From Mactra quadrangularis (lineage: Eukaryota > Mollusca > Bivalvia > Venerida > Mactridae): a stretch of 64,000 nucleotides of DNA. The DNA lies in contig CM046300.1 in assembly GCA_025267735.1 (NCBI GenBank), positions 31,381,322 through 31,445,321 of the forward strand, written 5' to 3'. The notes below the pieces were generated by a model. It made no database searches. It saw only the letters and a list, made by a program, of their open reading frames with translations, and was not told the DNA's origin. This document shows, piece by piece, positions 29,701-39,091 of this stretch. Position numbers and translations under genes: made by a program. Numbering within the stretch: the first letter of the stretch is position 1; each line of letters opens with the position of its first letter.

Positions 29701-32700
29701 CCAATAACAAATATGAATTATATTACACCTTCCAGAATTATTATATTAAATAAATAAAAGTGCAAACTTCATCTTACCACAATAGATGTAAAATCATTAT
29801 TTTCTTCAGTCTAAAATGTCAAATCTTTATAAATTAGGAAAAAAAATTGTTCACATATATAGCCAACAAAACAGTGTGTTCCCTTCTACTGGAAAAATGT
29901 TTTGTCTAAACTTGAAGATTGGGATTATTTTTGCTTTAGCCTATTCATAGGTTATTTAAAACTTGTTGTAGTGCAATTACAATACAAATTTTTAATTGAT
30001 TAATAGTGAAGTGTACAAGAATAAAACAGATAAACTTAGACTGTACATCAAACTATACATACATGTACTAGTATAACATGTTCTTGTTATCAGTTATCAA
30101 TTAAGCTAGAACCCTCCCTAATATATACCATATACCTAGTAATATTTTATTACAAGGGTGAAAGTTCAAAATTTTCAAAATTCTGAAATTTCTATCTGAA
30201 TAAATAGCAAAAAATTTACATATAGGCAATACATCCTAATTGAAGTCCCAATTTCCATAAGACCAGATCTTCAGGACCAGTCCTAAAAACTTTCAACCAT
30301 GTTATTATCTTGGGGTCACAAATCTCAATGATAATTGATTCACTATGTAAACAATGTCCAGGGCTTTTTTTCCAGAAATTGGGAAGAGGCCTTAGCCTTC
30401 CATTTTGGGAAATTTAAGCACAAATTTTGGTCAAATTGGGAAAAAGTGGATAAACATTAAAACAACAAAAAGAAACACTATTAAGCATTTGTTGTTGCAG
30501 TGTTACATTTCATTAAACAGAAAGAAGAACTAGCCAACAATTAGAGTCAAGGTTAGAGATTTAACCATGAGAATCTACTAAATGTGGCACAGACTGGACT
30601 TGTTGCACTTTATTTTGGGAAATTCGTCCTCTGAATTGGGAATCTTTTCCTCAGGATTGGGAATTTTATGCACTTTTTTGGATTGGAAAGCCACCTTTTA
30701 TCGGCCTCTGTTAAAGAAGGAAAAAAATGATGTCGCATGTTATCCTTAATAAGCTATAAAGGATTTTCAATCAAGTAAAATGGTAAGAATTACTGAAAAA
30801 AAATTGCTAGACTGAAACAAAAAACTGTGACTACTAGACTGTAGATTTTTTATAACTTAAGATGTGAGTCTGGCAACATTTTACAGGTAGAAATTGATTA
30901 TTCATCTAAAATTTTAGTTTTGTGAAATCTGCAAATAATGTCCTAAAAGTTGATAAACTTTTGTGCCAATGACATTTCAAATACACAGGATCTAAGAAAT
31001 TTTAAATGAATTTCAGTCTAATTCCACTTGTTATACTTTAAGACACCACAAGAAGCCTTTTTTGTTGATTTCTTAACAAGATTGTAAATATATTTCTGCT
31101 TGAAACTTATTTAACTAAATTACATTGTTCTACTACAACCCAGCTGATTACTGATCTATGAGCCACTAAACAGAAATTTAGAATCAGTGTTGTTGTTTTT
31201 TTGGACAATTTTATAGCCGTTTATGGGCTAAGTATATTCCCAATTCAAAATCATATCATTCTATTCCTCCAAAATTTCAATCCAAAATTCCCAAATTTAA
31301 CTTAAAAAAGAAGTTTTTGAAGAAATTATGTTTCAGCCTAAAATTATATGTCCTAGAGTAATCTTTCTTTTTCAATAACTAACTTAATGAAGAATGAAAC
31401 TAAAAACCTTGTTAAATCAGCTATTGTTATAATTTGCTTGACATTTCATCCCAATTTAAACCAAAATGCCGATAAAATTCCCAATTCTAGGGGTATGGGT
31501 CATATTCCCAAATTTGTGGGGAAAAAAATGAGAATACAAAATTTGATAATTAAAACACACACAATTTCAACCACTTACCATAATACAGTTAGGTTTTCCA
31601 GCTCTCCATAGATTAACCTTTCTATCTTCACCACCTGTTACCATTATCCTACCAGTCTTATGACCAAGGGCCAAACAATTGACACTGGCTCCATGAGCAA
31701 CAAACTCCTCTGTAAAAATAAAAGAATTGTTAAATAAAAACAATGTACTTAGCTAACACTTAGCAAAGCTTCATAAATTCAAGGGTCAAGCTTGGTTAAC
31801 TAAATTTTTATGCGTGCTATCAGTGAGAAAGACGCTATTGAGGGAGCAAGGGTTCCTAGAGGTTCAATGTTATGACAGGAGGCTCTTATTATTTACTATG
31901 TTCACTAATTGAAAAAAGTATTTCTCCATGCAGTATTGCATGATTTATTGGGAAAATTATCTTAGTATTTTTGTTCTCAATTTCTTATAAAGAAAACTAA
32001 CTGTGTTAGCTTAATTCAAGCCTCTAATTGGCCAGACACATGTGCAATGCATGTGATTTGACAATAATACTAGATAAATAGGTCCCTCTTGCATTATTTT
32101 GAATCTAAATTCTTACTACCTCAGAAATCTGATAAAAGGTTATAGTAGCAGCTATTACAGTCAAGACCATTCAACAAAATAATGTTTTGATACAATACAG
32201 TATCACCAGTGCGTCGATGCTCCAGAGAGGGCCCTGCACTCATACAGGAAGAAGAAGAAGAAGAAGTATGACAATGATGAAAAGCAACAGTACAGGGCTC
32301 GACATTAAAGGTTGTCCCATTGCCCCCGACAACCTAAATTTTGGTTCAGGCAATTTGTTACTGCTTCTGAACATTTGCTTTGGGTAAGTTAAGGTATAGA
32401 TGGTTGTCCAACTGGGCAACCTTCTGTAAATTGGGGATAAATGGGTTGGGTTCACGTTCATATCAATCAGAAATCATTATGAAAAAAGTACCTGCTAAAT
32501 ATGACTATGAATATGGTGTAAAAATGTATGTGTGTAAATATTTTTTAATATTTTAGACTGTATGTTTGACATTGAAGAATTGTGCTATGGATTCAATTGA
32601 GGATTTTCTCATTCCTATTTTTGGACAAGATGATGTGAAATATCAAGGATCTAACTGGAAGTCAACAAATCAAACTCATGAAAATGAGTATATCAGTCAA

Positions 32701-33501
32701 TAGAAATTCATCAAGAGCCCAATGAACCATATGTTTATGTGTTCATCACATTTGGCTCAAATCTATGTGAACTAATAATTAATGTCAAGCCCTGTCACAC
32801 TCTTGGCTTCTTGCGCCCAAACTTTCAAGTTGGCAGCAAAGAGACGCAGATAAATACCTAAATAACACTGGTGAGTCCTCTGGATTGCAGCTATAAATAA
32901 AATTGAGATGGAACAGATTTGCTTGATATCACAAGACCAACAGCAGCAGCGTAACAATCTTGATATTTTATTTTGGGTAATAGACTTTAGAAACAAGGGG
33001 TACAGAGGCCTAGCTGACCATGCTTTACAAGATAATCAAAGTGGCACAGAAAAATACAGATGACAGGAACGGAACATGTCACTCAAGCATTACTTTGTAG
33101 GGTTGTAAACAATAACACAACTTCGCCAAGTCACCATCTGTCACATAATGGTCAAGTATGAACCCGGCAACTTTCAATGAATGATATGAAATATTATGGT
33201 GTTTAGTAATAGTGTATCAAATTTTCAAAAAGAATCAATGAATAGATTTACACAACTGGTCTCTGACCGAGCTCTGAACAATAATCAAGTTTGTTCATTA
33301 TAACACAATAATTTACAAAAATTTTGGTAAATATACAAAATTACTTAATACAACACCGAGCACGCAGTATCATTTCAAAACTTACGACTACTCAACAGCG
33401 AGTTACAATCCCACGAACCAACATGACCAAAACATTTGTTCATGTAATGGAACATAACAATACTCACGGAGTTTCCAGGCTCTTTTGGTCATTTGTGCCA
33501 T
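2721..33501 (-). CDS. KATNB1: Katanin p80 WD40 subunit B1, 18 coding exons
   Basis: Regulatory and targeting subunit of katanin, the microtubule-severing AAA ATPase; in the known family it brings the p60 subunit to centrosomes and spindle poles. Exons in order: 33468-33501, 31579-31709, 24607-24724, 23999-24099, 23311-23436, 22472-22587, 21966-22037, 21167-21317, 20385-20509, 20080-20142, 16679-16803, 11874-11924, 11021-11319, 10300-10455, 9248-9324, 4776-4850, 3615-3731, 2721-2853. Every junction is GT-AG and keeps phase; total 2070 bp, 689 residues, slightly longer than vertebrate p80 (about 655). Residues about 12-300 form the WD40 propeller, with repeat endings such as STIKLWD, IIKIWD and TVKLWD. 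A Pro/Ala/Gln-rich linker (about 320-500) follows. The con80 p60-binding domain is about 510-689, with [13 protein letters not shown] near its end. The start is the first Met of an [13 protein letters not shown]-terminus. Introns are full of transposons but no exon is broken. Confidence 0.95.
3490..3590 (+). repeat. Repeat family R4, partial copy
   Basis: Contains GCAGAAATAGTTGCTTTT, then AACATCAACTGCCTGATATG and CCTGTCCCCTTTCTGAGA, matching copies at 10036-10230 and 11393-11535 and, inverted, 25355-25467. Confidence 0.5.
4314..4575 (+). repeat. Repeat family R1 (AATGTGGAAACCACATT), copy 1
   Basis: About 262 bp. Starts with the small palindrome AATGTGGAAACCACATT and AGCCGGATTT; contains GGGAAATAATCCATAATAA and CAGAAATAT; ends GAAAAATACGGCTAAA, so the ends are short inverted repeats. 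It is one of five copies, all in the same direction. Confidence 0.7.
7800..8158. mobile_element. hAT-like MITE with perfect 8-bp target duplication
   Basis: Ends TAGGGCTGTCA and TGACAGCCCTA, flanked by TTATGTAT at 7792-7799 and 8159-8166. No coding capacity. The subterminal regions carry repeated CGATA and ATATTGCA strings. A diverged copy is at 38683-39091. Confidence 0.85.
8714..8735. promoter_or_regulatory. Perfect inverted repeat with AGGTCA half-sites
   Basis: AAGGTCAC and GTGACCTT are separated by 6 bp. Each arm contains the AGGTCA half-site bound by nuclear receptors. It lies in a KATNB1 intron and could equally be part of a decayed palindromic repeat. Confidence 0.3.
10036..10230 (+). 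repeat. Repeat family R4, full copy
   Basis: Runs CAGCAGAATAGC, ATTGCACCAAGCCC, TTTCTCTCCTCCC, AACATCAACCCTCTGATTG, CCTGTCCCCTTTTC. It is the uninterrupted counterpart of the copy split by the hAT element at 25476-26794. Confidence 0.6.
10700..10965 (+). repeat. SINE-like repeat family S1, copy 2
   Basis: Contains CCAGGCTGGATATACCC, GATTTCTTCCAATAATAA, AAAGCTAGGTTAAAAGAC and GACCATAATTAGTGTTGAC, matching copies 1, 3 and 4 in the same order. Confidence 0.5.
11393..11535 (+). repeat. Repeat family R4, copy
   Basis: Contains CAGCAGAATC, CCTGTCCCTTTTTTC, TTTTCTCCTCCCTTTGCAG, then AACATCAACTCCCTGATTG. It lies just upstream of KATNB1 exon 13 (minus strand), in intron 12. Confidence 0.55.
11740..11815 (-). 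repeat. Possible decayed tRNA-derived SINE head
   Basis: On the minus strand a TAGTAGAATGCTCAA string (box A-like) precedes CAGGTTTGATATCGGGC (box B-like) at tRNA-like spacing. It is weak and could be chance. Confidence 0.3.
12045..15918. mobile_element. 3.9-kb foldback element with long inverted arms
   Basis: Left arm about 12045-12910 and right arm about 15050-15918 are near-identical inverted copies. Both ends read GTCCTGCAG...CTGCAGGAC and are flanked by TA. Each arm holds two related sub-units around TTTGCATATTATGC and a GTCATCCTTGA string; further partial sub-units occur at about 14480-14985. The centre (about 12910-14470) has no transposase-like ORF. The element lies in KATNB1 intron 11, between exons 16679-16803 and 11874-11924. 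The right arm lacks nothing obvious but has about 10 extra bases near its end. Confidence 0.8.
16312..16509. repeat. Small palindromic MITE with internal tandem copy
   Basis: Opens GTTTCCTAAGGATATTGCTA and closes TGCTTCTAAGGAAAC; CTTTGTCCCCTG near the left pairs with AAGGGGGTAAAG near the right. The left half is duplicated in tandem (about 67 bp). Confidence 0.6.
16893..19607. mobile_element. Harbinger-like non-autonomous element
   Basis: Ends GGCCATGCC and GGCATGGCC with exact TTA duplications at 16890-16892 and 19608-19610, the pattern of PIF/Harbinger. The inverted similarity runs about 35 bp inward to GTTAAGCGTC. There is no recognisable transposase; the longest ORFs are low-complexity. 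It sits in KATNB1 intron 10. A second inverted pair lies inside it at 17202 and 19477. Confidence 0.75.
17202..19477. mobile_element. Inner element nested in the Harbinger-like element
   Basis: Ends TAGCAACCCCAG and CTGGGGTTGCTA, flanked by AATATAT on both sides (17195-17201 and 19478-19484). The AT-rich flank makes the duplication only suggestive. About 2.3 kb without a clear protein. Confidence 0.5.
19738..19975 (-). repeat. SINE-like repeat family S1, copy 3
   Basis: On the minus strand: GCTCGTTATACC, TTGATTTTCTTCCATTAATA and GGGAAAGCTGGGTTAGG, matching copies 1 and 2. Confidence 0.5.
20615..20901 (+). repeat. Repeat family R1, copy 2
   Basis: Full-length, from AATGTAATGTGGAAACC to TTGAAAAATCCAGCTAA, in a KATNB1 intron. 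Confidence 0.7.
21420..21510 (+). repeat. SINE-like repeat family S1, partial copy 4
   Basis: Contains AAAGCTAGTTTAAGTGAG and ATGACCATAATTTGTGTC, the 3' blocks of copy 2. Confidence 0.4.
21785..21905. repeat. MITE family GGTGAAAGTTCAGAATTTTC, copy
   Basis: Semi-palindromic AT-rich segment; relatives at 24132-24275 and 30154-30300 share GAAAGTT at one end and AAAACTTTCA at the other. Confidence 0.4.
24132..24275. repeat. MITE family GATGAAAGTTGACAG, copy
   Basis: Opens GGATGAAAGTT and closes GAAAACTTTCACGC, with repeated AATACTGAAAT inside. Confidence 0.4.
25355..25467 (-). repeat. Repeat family R4, copy split by a hAT insertion
   Basis: Inverted R4 sequence (AAAGGGACAGGGTATATC, GAGGAGGAAGGAGAGAAATA). 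It resumes at 26803-26835 with GCAGTGCCCTGCTATTCTGC after the inserted element. Confidence 0.6.
25476..26794. mobile_element. hAT-like element, 1.3 kb, perfect 8-bp duplication
   Basis: Ends CAGGGACCAGGAAATTCGCC and CGGCGATTTCCTGGTCCCTG, flanked by GGCAGGGT at 25468-25475 and 26795-26802. TCGGTCC strings repeat near both ends (subterminal repeats). No transposase ORF remains. GC-richer than its surroundings. Confidence 0.85.
28775..29125. repeat. Possible MITE with ATTGCAGTTTA ends
   Basis: Opens ATTGCAGTTTACGGTACC and closes GTACGCTAAACTGCAAT, inverted to each other. No clear target duplication. Confidence 0.4.
30154..30300. repeat. MITE family GGGTGAAAGTTCAAAATTTT, copy
   Basis: Opens GGGTGAAAGTTC and closes AAAACTTTCAACC; related to 21785-21905. 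Confidence 0.45.
32247..32267 (+). repeat. Microsatellite (GAA)7
   Basis: Seven uninterrupted GAA units in KATNB1 intron 1, between exon 2 at 31709 and exon 1 at 33468. Confidence 0.8.
32293..32794. mobile_element. hAT-like MITE, CAGGGCTCGACATTA ends
   Basis: Ends CAGGGCTCGACATTAA and TTAATGTCAAGCCCTG are inverted copies, 502 bp apart. Internal GGTTGTCC and GGGCAACC strings repeat. No intact 8-bp duplication. A truncated relative begins near 44981. Confidence 0.6.
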
Positions 33502-33783
33502 TGTCGTTCTTTGGTTGTGACACGTTATTTAAAAAATTCACGACATCTATCGACAAATGTAGGCCAGGAATTCTATTTTATTGAAAAAACTCGAGTCTGT
33601 AAATTCAGCTTCGACTTCGTTAATTCTTGAATGTAAGAAAGAATTTGATTAGTCATAATTCAATATATTCTTCCAATCAAATTTAGTATTCTATATGAGT
33701 CAACGCATGCGCATTAAGAATATTGAATGTTGTTGTTCCGGTGAAACCCTCATATTTGAGGGTATAGATTATCTGCTTGCATA
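33502..33783. promoter_or_regulatory. Divergent promoter between KATNB1 and C8orf82 homolog
   Basis: Only 282 bp separate the two start codons, so both 5' UTRs and core promoters must lie here. Visible sites: CGCATGCGCA at 33704-33713, a near-palindromic NRF-1-type site; CCAAT at 33673-33677; TTCCGG (ETS-type) at 33736-33741. No TATA box is convincingly placed for either gene. The NRF-1-like site fits a housekeeping or mitochondrial-type gene. Functional use is inferred. Confidence 0.7.
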
Positions 33784-36700
33784 ATGTTTTCGCGTCGAAT
33801 GTTTCGTGTTTTACCTAAACTGAATGTCATTGCACGTTCTTCTCATTATGTTCAAGGACAATCTCCATCGCCTAAAATTAGAGAATATTTCTACTTCATC
33901 GATCACCAAGGACAGGTAAACGCAGTAATCCGTATGTCCGGACCTATGTTTTTTCGCCCCAAATCATTTCGCCCCTATTAATTCGGGACCGGGACAACTC
34001 AACCCGAATCCAACTCAACCCGGGACAACTCAACACGTAAGCCGGGACAACTCAACCTGTATGGTATATAACTAGTTATTCGTCCAAAATAATATTTTTA
34101 AATAATAAAATTTGATATTGAGATAAATTTAGCGCTAATGGAAGATTTTAAATTATGAAAATAATGATGTAAATCTATCTTCCATTAAGTCAAACCTCTA
34201 TTGGGGACTAAGACTTTTGACGCGTCAACCAACAAGAATATTAGTAAGAAATGAGTAAAAGATGATAAAAGTATGAAGTAAATAGTTAAGGTTAAAAACA
34301 GTTTAAAAACAGGGCAGGCATAATTATGGGGAGACATGTTCAATCTGGCTAACAGCCAGACTGAACCTGGGACCTGGTAAGGTGACAACATCAGGGGGTA
34401 GGTTGTTCCAATGGAAGATGGTTCTTGGAAAGAAGGAGTATTTGTGATAATCGGTTTTTGTGGCTATATTTTGAAAAGCATTTGGGTGAGATTTTCTTGA
34501 GGTCCTTTCTAGGGGTTTTACATAGGGGGGAAGTGGGATGGCAACTTTATTGTTTACAATATTATGGAGCATGGTGAGTCGTTGGTCAATACGACGAAGG
34601 TCAAGGCGTCTCCACTCTAGTGAAGAGAGCATATCAGTAACACTTGAGGTTCTGTTGAAGTCATGTTTAGCCCAGCGGGCAGCTCTGCGCTGTACAGACT
34701 CATGCTGGTCATGCTGGTAAATACAACATTTCGCCGTGTAGTATGACTAATAATGCAATTTAAGATCTTTAAGAATGGCTAATTCTATGAGTAAGTAATT
34801 AAATTACTGTTTATCGACCTGTGATTAAAATTATATTGTTCTCGTTTCCAGTGGTTATTAAGATTTTTCTACTGATATTTAGAATATTGATAACCTCTGG
34901 GTACGAGAATAAATATACAAATACGTAACAATAGTAGATCATGATTTTGTTGAACATATTTGACGTGTCCATTTTAAGAAGTATAAAGTTTCAATCTATT
35001 TTATTTAAGGACGTTCTGTTAAGGTTTTGATGTTCAATTCTATTTTGTTTATCTCATATCACACAATTTTTACAGTCATTTTGAAGATTAATTCCAAAAT
35101 AATGTTCAATAATCGGTTAAACATGTGCTGAGTCTTACAGTATATGAGTACTACATATTTTTGTATACAATACATACAACACAAGTGACACAATATTAAT
35201 GCAATCTCTCTACCAAATATTACCTGTACTTTATTCACAAATATCTTCCATTCTTGAAAGAAATATATTTAATTTCACTTTTTATTATTTATACATATTT
35301 TTATGATAAATAACTAATTAGATTATATATCAAACTATCATAATATATTTTAAGGGTTGAGTTGTCCACAGGTTGAGTTGTCCCAATTTCGGGTTGAGTT
35401 GTCCACGGTTTGAGTTGTCCACGGGTTGAGTTGTACCAGACCCATTAATTCGTACTAAATATTTGTCACAATACTGAGAGTGGTATAATACATGTAGTTT
35501 AAATACATTGTACTTGTTTTACAAAATAATTGAATAGCAGGTGATGTATTAAAATTACTTGTCATTGCCTTATTGGTACTTTTTTCTAGTTCTGATGGTT
35601 TGTGAATGCTAACCAAGGGTAGTGAAGTATGTGTACAAAGGGCCATAATTCTAAAATATTTATTTCTTTAGTAAAGCTTCATGTTTTCTCTGAAGATTTG
35701 CAAGATTGCATGTGTTGTTTTTTCCAAATCATTAACTTTCGCTATGAGTTAATTCTCAGCTTAAGATATTCAGAGAACCCGTGAGTATACTGTTAATGAA
35801 CCGAATAATGCTGCATCTGATGAAAATCAAAACGTTAAAAAAGGGGCTTAAGGAAACCAGAATTTATTAATTTTATGAGGAAATAAAACCAGTTTGAAGA
35901 AAGGCTAACCGAACAGATGATAGTCGGAAACCTGAATCATCATTATGATCATATATTTTATAACATTAAAATATTTATTTCAAGAATAAGCTACCCATTG
36001 TATGATGCACCAATAATACTTTACTCTTAGGACACAATAATCTTAAAGATGAACTATATAAGACTTGATCAATTCCCATAGTTTCAATAATTATACATGT
36101 TGAATTGTTCTACTTTTTATATCATCTCTCTCCTGTCTCTTCCTCTCTCTTCCTCTCTCTTTCTCTTAGATGAAGAAAATTTAATCTAAAGATTTCAATA
36201 TTCTTTTTAGAAAGAGATGATATGATTAAAATACTTTCATGTTTTACACTGTAAAATATGAACAATTTATACGTATAGGGTCCATGTTTAAATGTACATT
36301 ATTTCTCAACACTATTTTCTCTTTGCAGCTTTTTCTTGACGATTCAAAGATGAAAAACTTCACTTCTTGTTTTAAAGGTAAAATTATTTAGAAAATCAAT
36401 GACAGAATAGTTATATGTTTGTTATTAAATTTGATTAATTTTCTTCTATGATCTTAATGCATTATTATATAGTCATTATTAACAAATTTTGATCAATTTT
36501 ATAACATTATGGTACACATTATGTTCATTCCATGACTAAAACTGGGGATCTAAAGGTGATAGCATGTCACCATAAAAGCTAGCTAGACAGCAAGGAAGAA
36601 CAAGTGTTGTATTATTTCACTGCTACAATTATACTGCAACACAAACTCAAGTGTGTACTGTTATTACTTTCTTTACATACATGTATATATACATTTATTT

Positions 36701-37325
36701 ATGTATTTTAATCCTGCATTGAAAGTCCCTCTGTGTATAAAGGTTTTATTTGGTAACTTTCAGGTAGGGTGTACATTCTGTAGTGTGTATTTCTAAACCA
36801 TAAAATTATTATCTGAAATTAATAATCTATTTTTCAGAAAAGAAATTCTTGGACTTTTTCTTCTCAAGACTTCGTATGAATGAAACTGGTCGTTATATGG
36901 AAGACTTTCCATATTTCTCACCATGTGGACGTGAAAGAAATTATATACGTTGTGATGACCTGCCAATAGTGTTCGTTCATTTAACTGACAATCAAGATGA
37001 TATGACTCCGGATGTTTTGTCATATGGTTATGCTGGAACTAAAACTTTGTGCATAAATTTTCAACCTGATAAAGTGTGTATGTTACCTGAGTCGGGACGT
37101 ATTTATCATCCTGCAGACCCCGACATTGGTGGTGTTGGATTGATTAAATCTAACATAGCTATTGCAATCAGTAAATATTTTGATTTCGAAAATGGTGAAC
37201 ATGAACCACCTACTCATTTTACATGGCAAGGAAAGAGACATGTATTAACTAATGAAATGTTTGAAAATTTGAGAACTGTTACACGAGATAGAAACATTGG
37301 TACAGGATCTCAAAATGACAGCTGA
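33784..37325 (+). CDS. C8orf82: UPF0598 family protein (C8orf82 homolog), 3 exons
   Basis: Homolog of human UPF0598 protein C8orf82, whose biochemical role is not established. Exons 33784-33915, 36329-36377 and 36838-37325 join in phase with GT-AG borders, giving 222 residues, close to the human length (about 216). The first 25 residues are Arg-rich and free of acidic residues (MFSRRMFRVLPKLNVIARSS), a typical mitochondrial targeting pattern; mitochondrial location is therefore inferred. Conserved family stretches are visible: YFYFIDHQGQLFLDD (about 35-49), a C-G-R-E-R-N motif followed by RCDD, GRIYHPA, and a GGVGLIKS segment. The gene is head-to-head with KATNB1, 282 bp between start codons. 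Intron 1 (33916-36328) carries a 1.46-kb foldback element with a LINE fragment inside it. There are no frameshifts or missing residues in the coding part. Confidence 0.95.
33986..35443. mobile_element. Foldback element with iterated GGGACAACTCAACC ends, 9-bp duplication
   Basis: Flanked by ATTAATTCG at 33977-33985 and 35444-35452. The left end has four direct copies, one partial, of GGGACAACTCAACC (33991-34057). The right end has five inverted copies (35354-35437). The outermost bases (GGACCGGGACAACTC and, inverted, GGGTCTGGTACAACTC) align. A 9-bp duplication fits Mutator-type insertion. It contains a LINE tail on the minus strand and no transposase. It lies in intron 1 of the C8orf82 homolog. 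Confidence 0.75.
34185..34716 (-). pseudogene. 3' end fragment of a non-LTR retrotransposon
   Basis: On the minus strand, an open frame from about 34716 to the stop at 34324 encodes the C-terminal tail typical of LINE reverse transcriptases: ESVQRRAARWAKHDFNR, then MLSSLEWRRLDLRRID, and FFPRTIFHWNNLPPDVV near the end. The stop is followed by a short 3' tail to about 34185. The catalytic polymerase domain is absent, so it is a 5'-truncated or captured fragment. It lies wholly within the foldback element at 33986-35443. Confidence 0.8.
36125..36167 (+). repeat. Pyrimidine-rich tract
   Basis: CTCTCTTC-type repeats about 160 bp upstream of exon 2 of the C8orf82 homolog. Confidence 0.7.
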
Positions 37326-38415
37326 TGATAAATTCATTGATATGCACTCTGATTGAAATCATCTCAAAGCAAGTGTTATCACTACATCTAAATTCTTGTA
37401 CTGGTATTTAATTTCGTTTTTTATTTGAAAATAGTTATTCTTCAAAATATCAGCAAGAGAATTTTAGTTCATGCCGTATGATTTGGTATGATATATACTA
37501 TATTTTATTTTGTATTCAAATTTAATAAGTCATAATGATATTCATATCACAGTTTAAAAAAGTTGCCGCTTTCATTATGCTTTCATTATGCTTTCATAGT
37601 AGTAAATTCGTACTAGTAGGATAGAATTCAGATTGGTTGAACAAAATACACTTGGAAGGTTTTTGATGCTTGATCAGTGTTAGACCTAGGTATTATCATT
37701 AAGAGATGATATAACATGGTATTTGTGATTATTTTTTTATCTAAATTATCTTTAAAGAATATTGTACTTGTTACATTTAAGTAATGACTATTATTATATA
37801 CAAAATTATGTAAATTGTATTTTATTGTCAAGGTTTCAAAATGATACTTAGTTAAGACTTTACAGATATTACTTCAGATCTTCTGACCTATGGTATAGTC
37901 CAACAGAATTAACCTGAGCTTGAACTACCTAATTATAATAATTACACATTTCAATTACATTAAATCGTGAGTTTCCGAGTGTGTGTATACAGTTATACTT
38001 GTGTTTATAACAACCGATGTGAGTATTAATCAATTTATTAAAAGTGGCATGTTATTGTACTTTTTATTTTGGACACATTAGTTTTGGGGGAAACAAGTAA
38101 GTCAGCAATATTATGGCACAGTTTCAAAGTATTTATTCTTATGAAAACAACATGAATTGTCAGTATGTGTATTTTGCTGAGAGTCTCCGATAAAGCGCGA
38201 TTTACAAACGAAGACAAAATATTGAGTTTAATATATTCTTGCATGAAGGTCAAGCTCAGGTTAGTTCTGATGGACTATATTTACCTGTCAATTTATATGA
38301 AGAGCATTTTACTCCATTTATATACTGCTGACAAATGGTGTGATAGAATAATACATCCTCACAGGTACTGAAGTGCAGACACTTTGAATTTTGATGAAGT
38401 GAAATAATCACTAGT

Positions 38416-38505
38416 GAATTTCTTTCTCAAGGATCAGTGACCCTGGTGGGGTCTGAACCAGGACCTCTTGGTCCTTGAGTGCAATACTTAACAATTATTA
38501 TGTCA
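38416..38505 (-). repeat. Decayed tRNA-derived SINE fragment
   Basis: On the minus strand: GGTCCTGGTTCAGACCCCAC (box B-like), then AGGGTCACTGATCCTTGAGA. The same order, GTCCTGGGTTCGAACCC then GGGGCACTG and CCTTGAGCAAGAATT, occurs at 63891-64000. Confidence 0.6.
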
Positions 38506-38682
38506 GTTAGAATGTGTATGTACAGTAATTAATGTTTGCCTGGTTCTCTGTTATGTGGTTGGCTGATTTTAATATTTAGGATAACATTTGTTGTAATAAT
38601 TTATAAAGTGTGTTATATTATATCTCAGTTATATTGTTCTATTTTGTTTTTCATTACTAAGTTTTCTGAATAAAATAATAAT

Positions 38683-39091
38683 TAGGGCAGTCAAAATACT
38701 GCAGATGCGTACCACGGTATATTGCAATATGCTGTCATTGTATCGCGATACGTACCACAAGTTATTGCGGGCTTTTAGATTCGTTGTTCCTCAGCTGTAT
38801 TTAACAGAAAAATTGCAAATCTTATATGCAGCTTCTTATAGAATCTAGCCTATTTAAAGTATTTACGGTCATTTAGGACTGAGACGTGCCTTAATTGGTT
38901 AAATTCTTGCAACTTCAGGTTAGATGATATAAACATTGGAAAAACTGACATTTCACTACTTTTATTTTACAAAGGGAAGAATTTTCCAATGAAATAAAGA
39001 TATTGCCTAATACTGGTACATTAAAATCGTACTGCAGTACATATTGCTGCAGCTGCGTATTGCAATATACTGGTATATTGTGACAGCCCTA
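38683..39091. mobile_element. hAT-like MITE, diverged second copy
   Basis: Ends TAGGGCAGTCA and TGACAGCCCTA. It shares internal TTGCAACTTCAGGT and TTTTCCAATGAAATAAA strings with 7800-8158. The flanking duplication is degraded (ATAAT shared). Confidence 0.75.

Larger units (their letters stand above)
24725..31578 (-). other. KATNB1 intron 2, 6.9 kb
   Basis: The longest intron. It holds the hAT-like element at 25476-26794 inside an R4 repeat, a possible MITE at 28775-29125 and a small MITE at 30154-30300. The rest is AT-rich without recognisable content. Confidence 0.6.
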
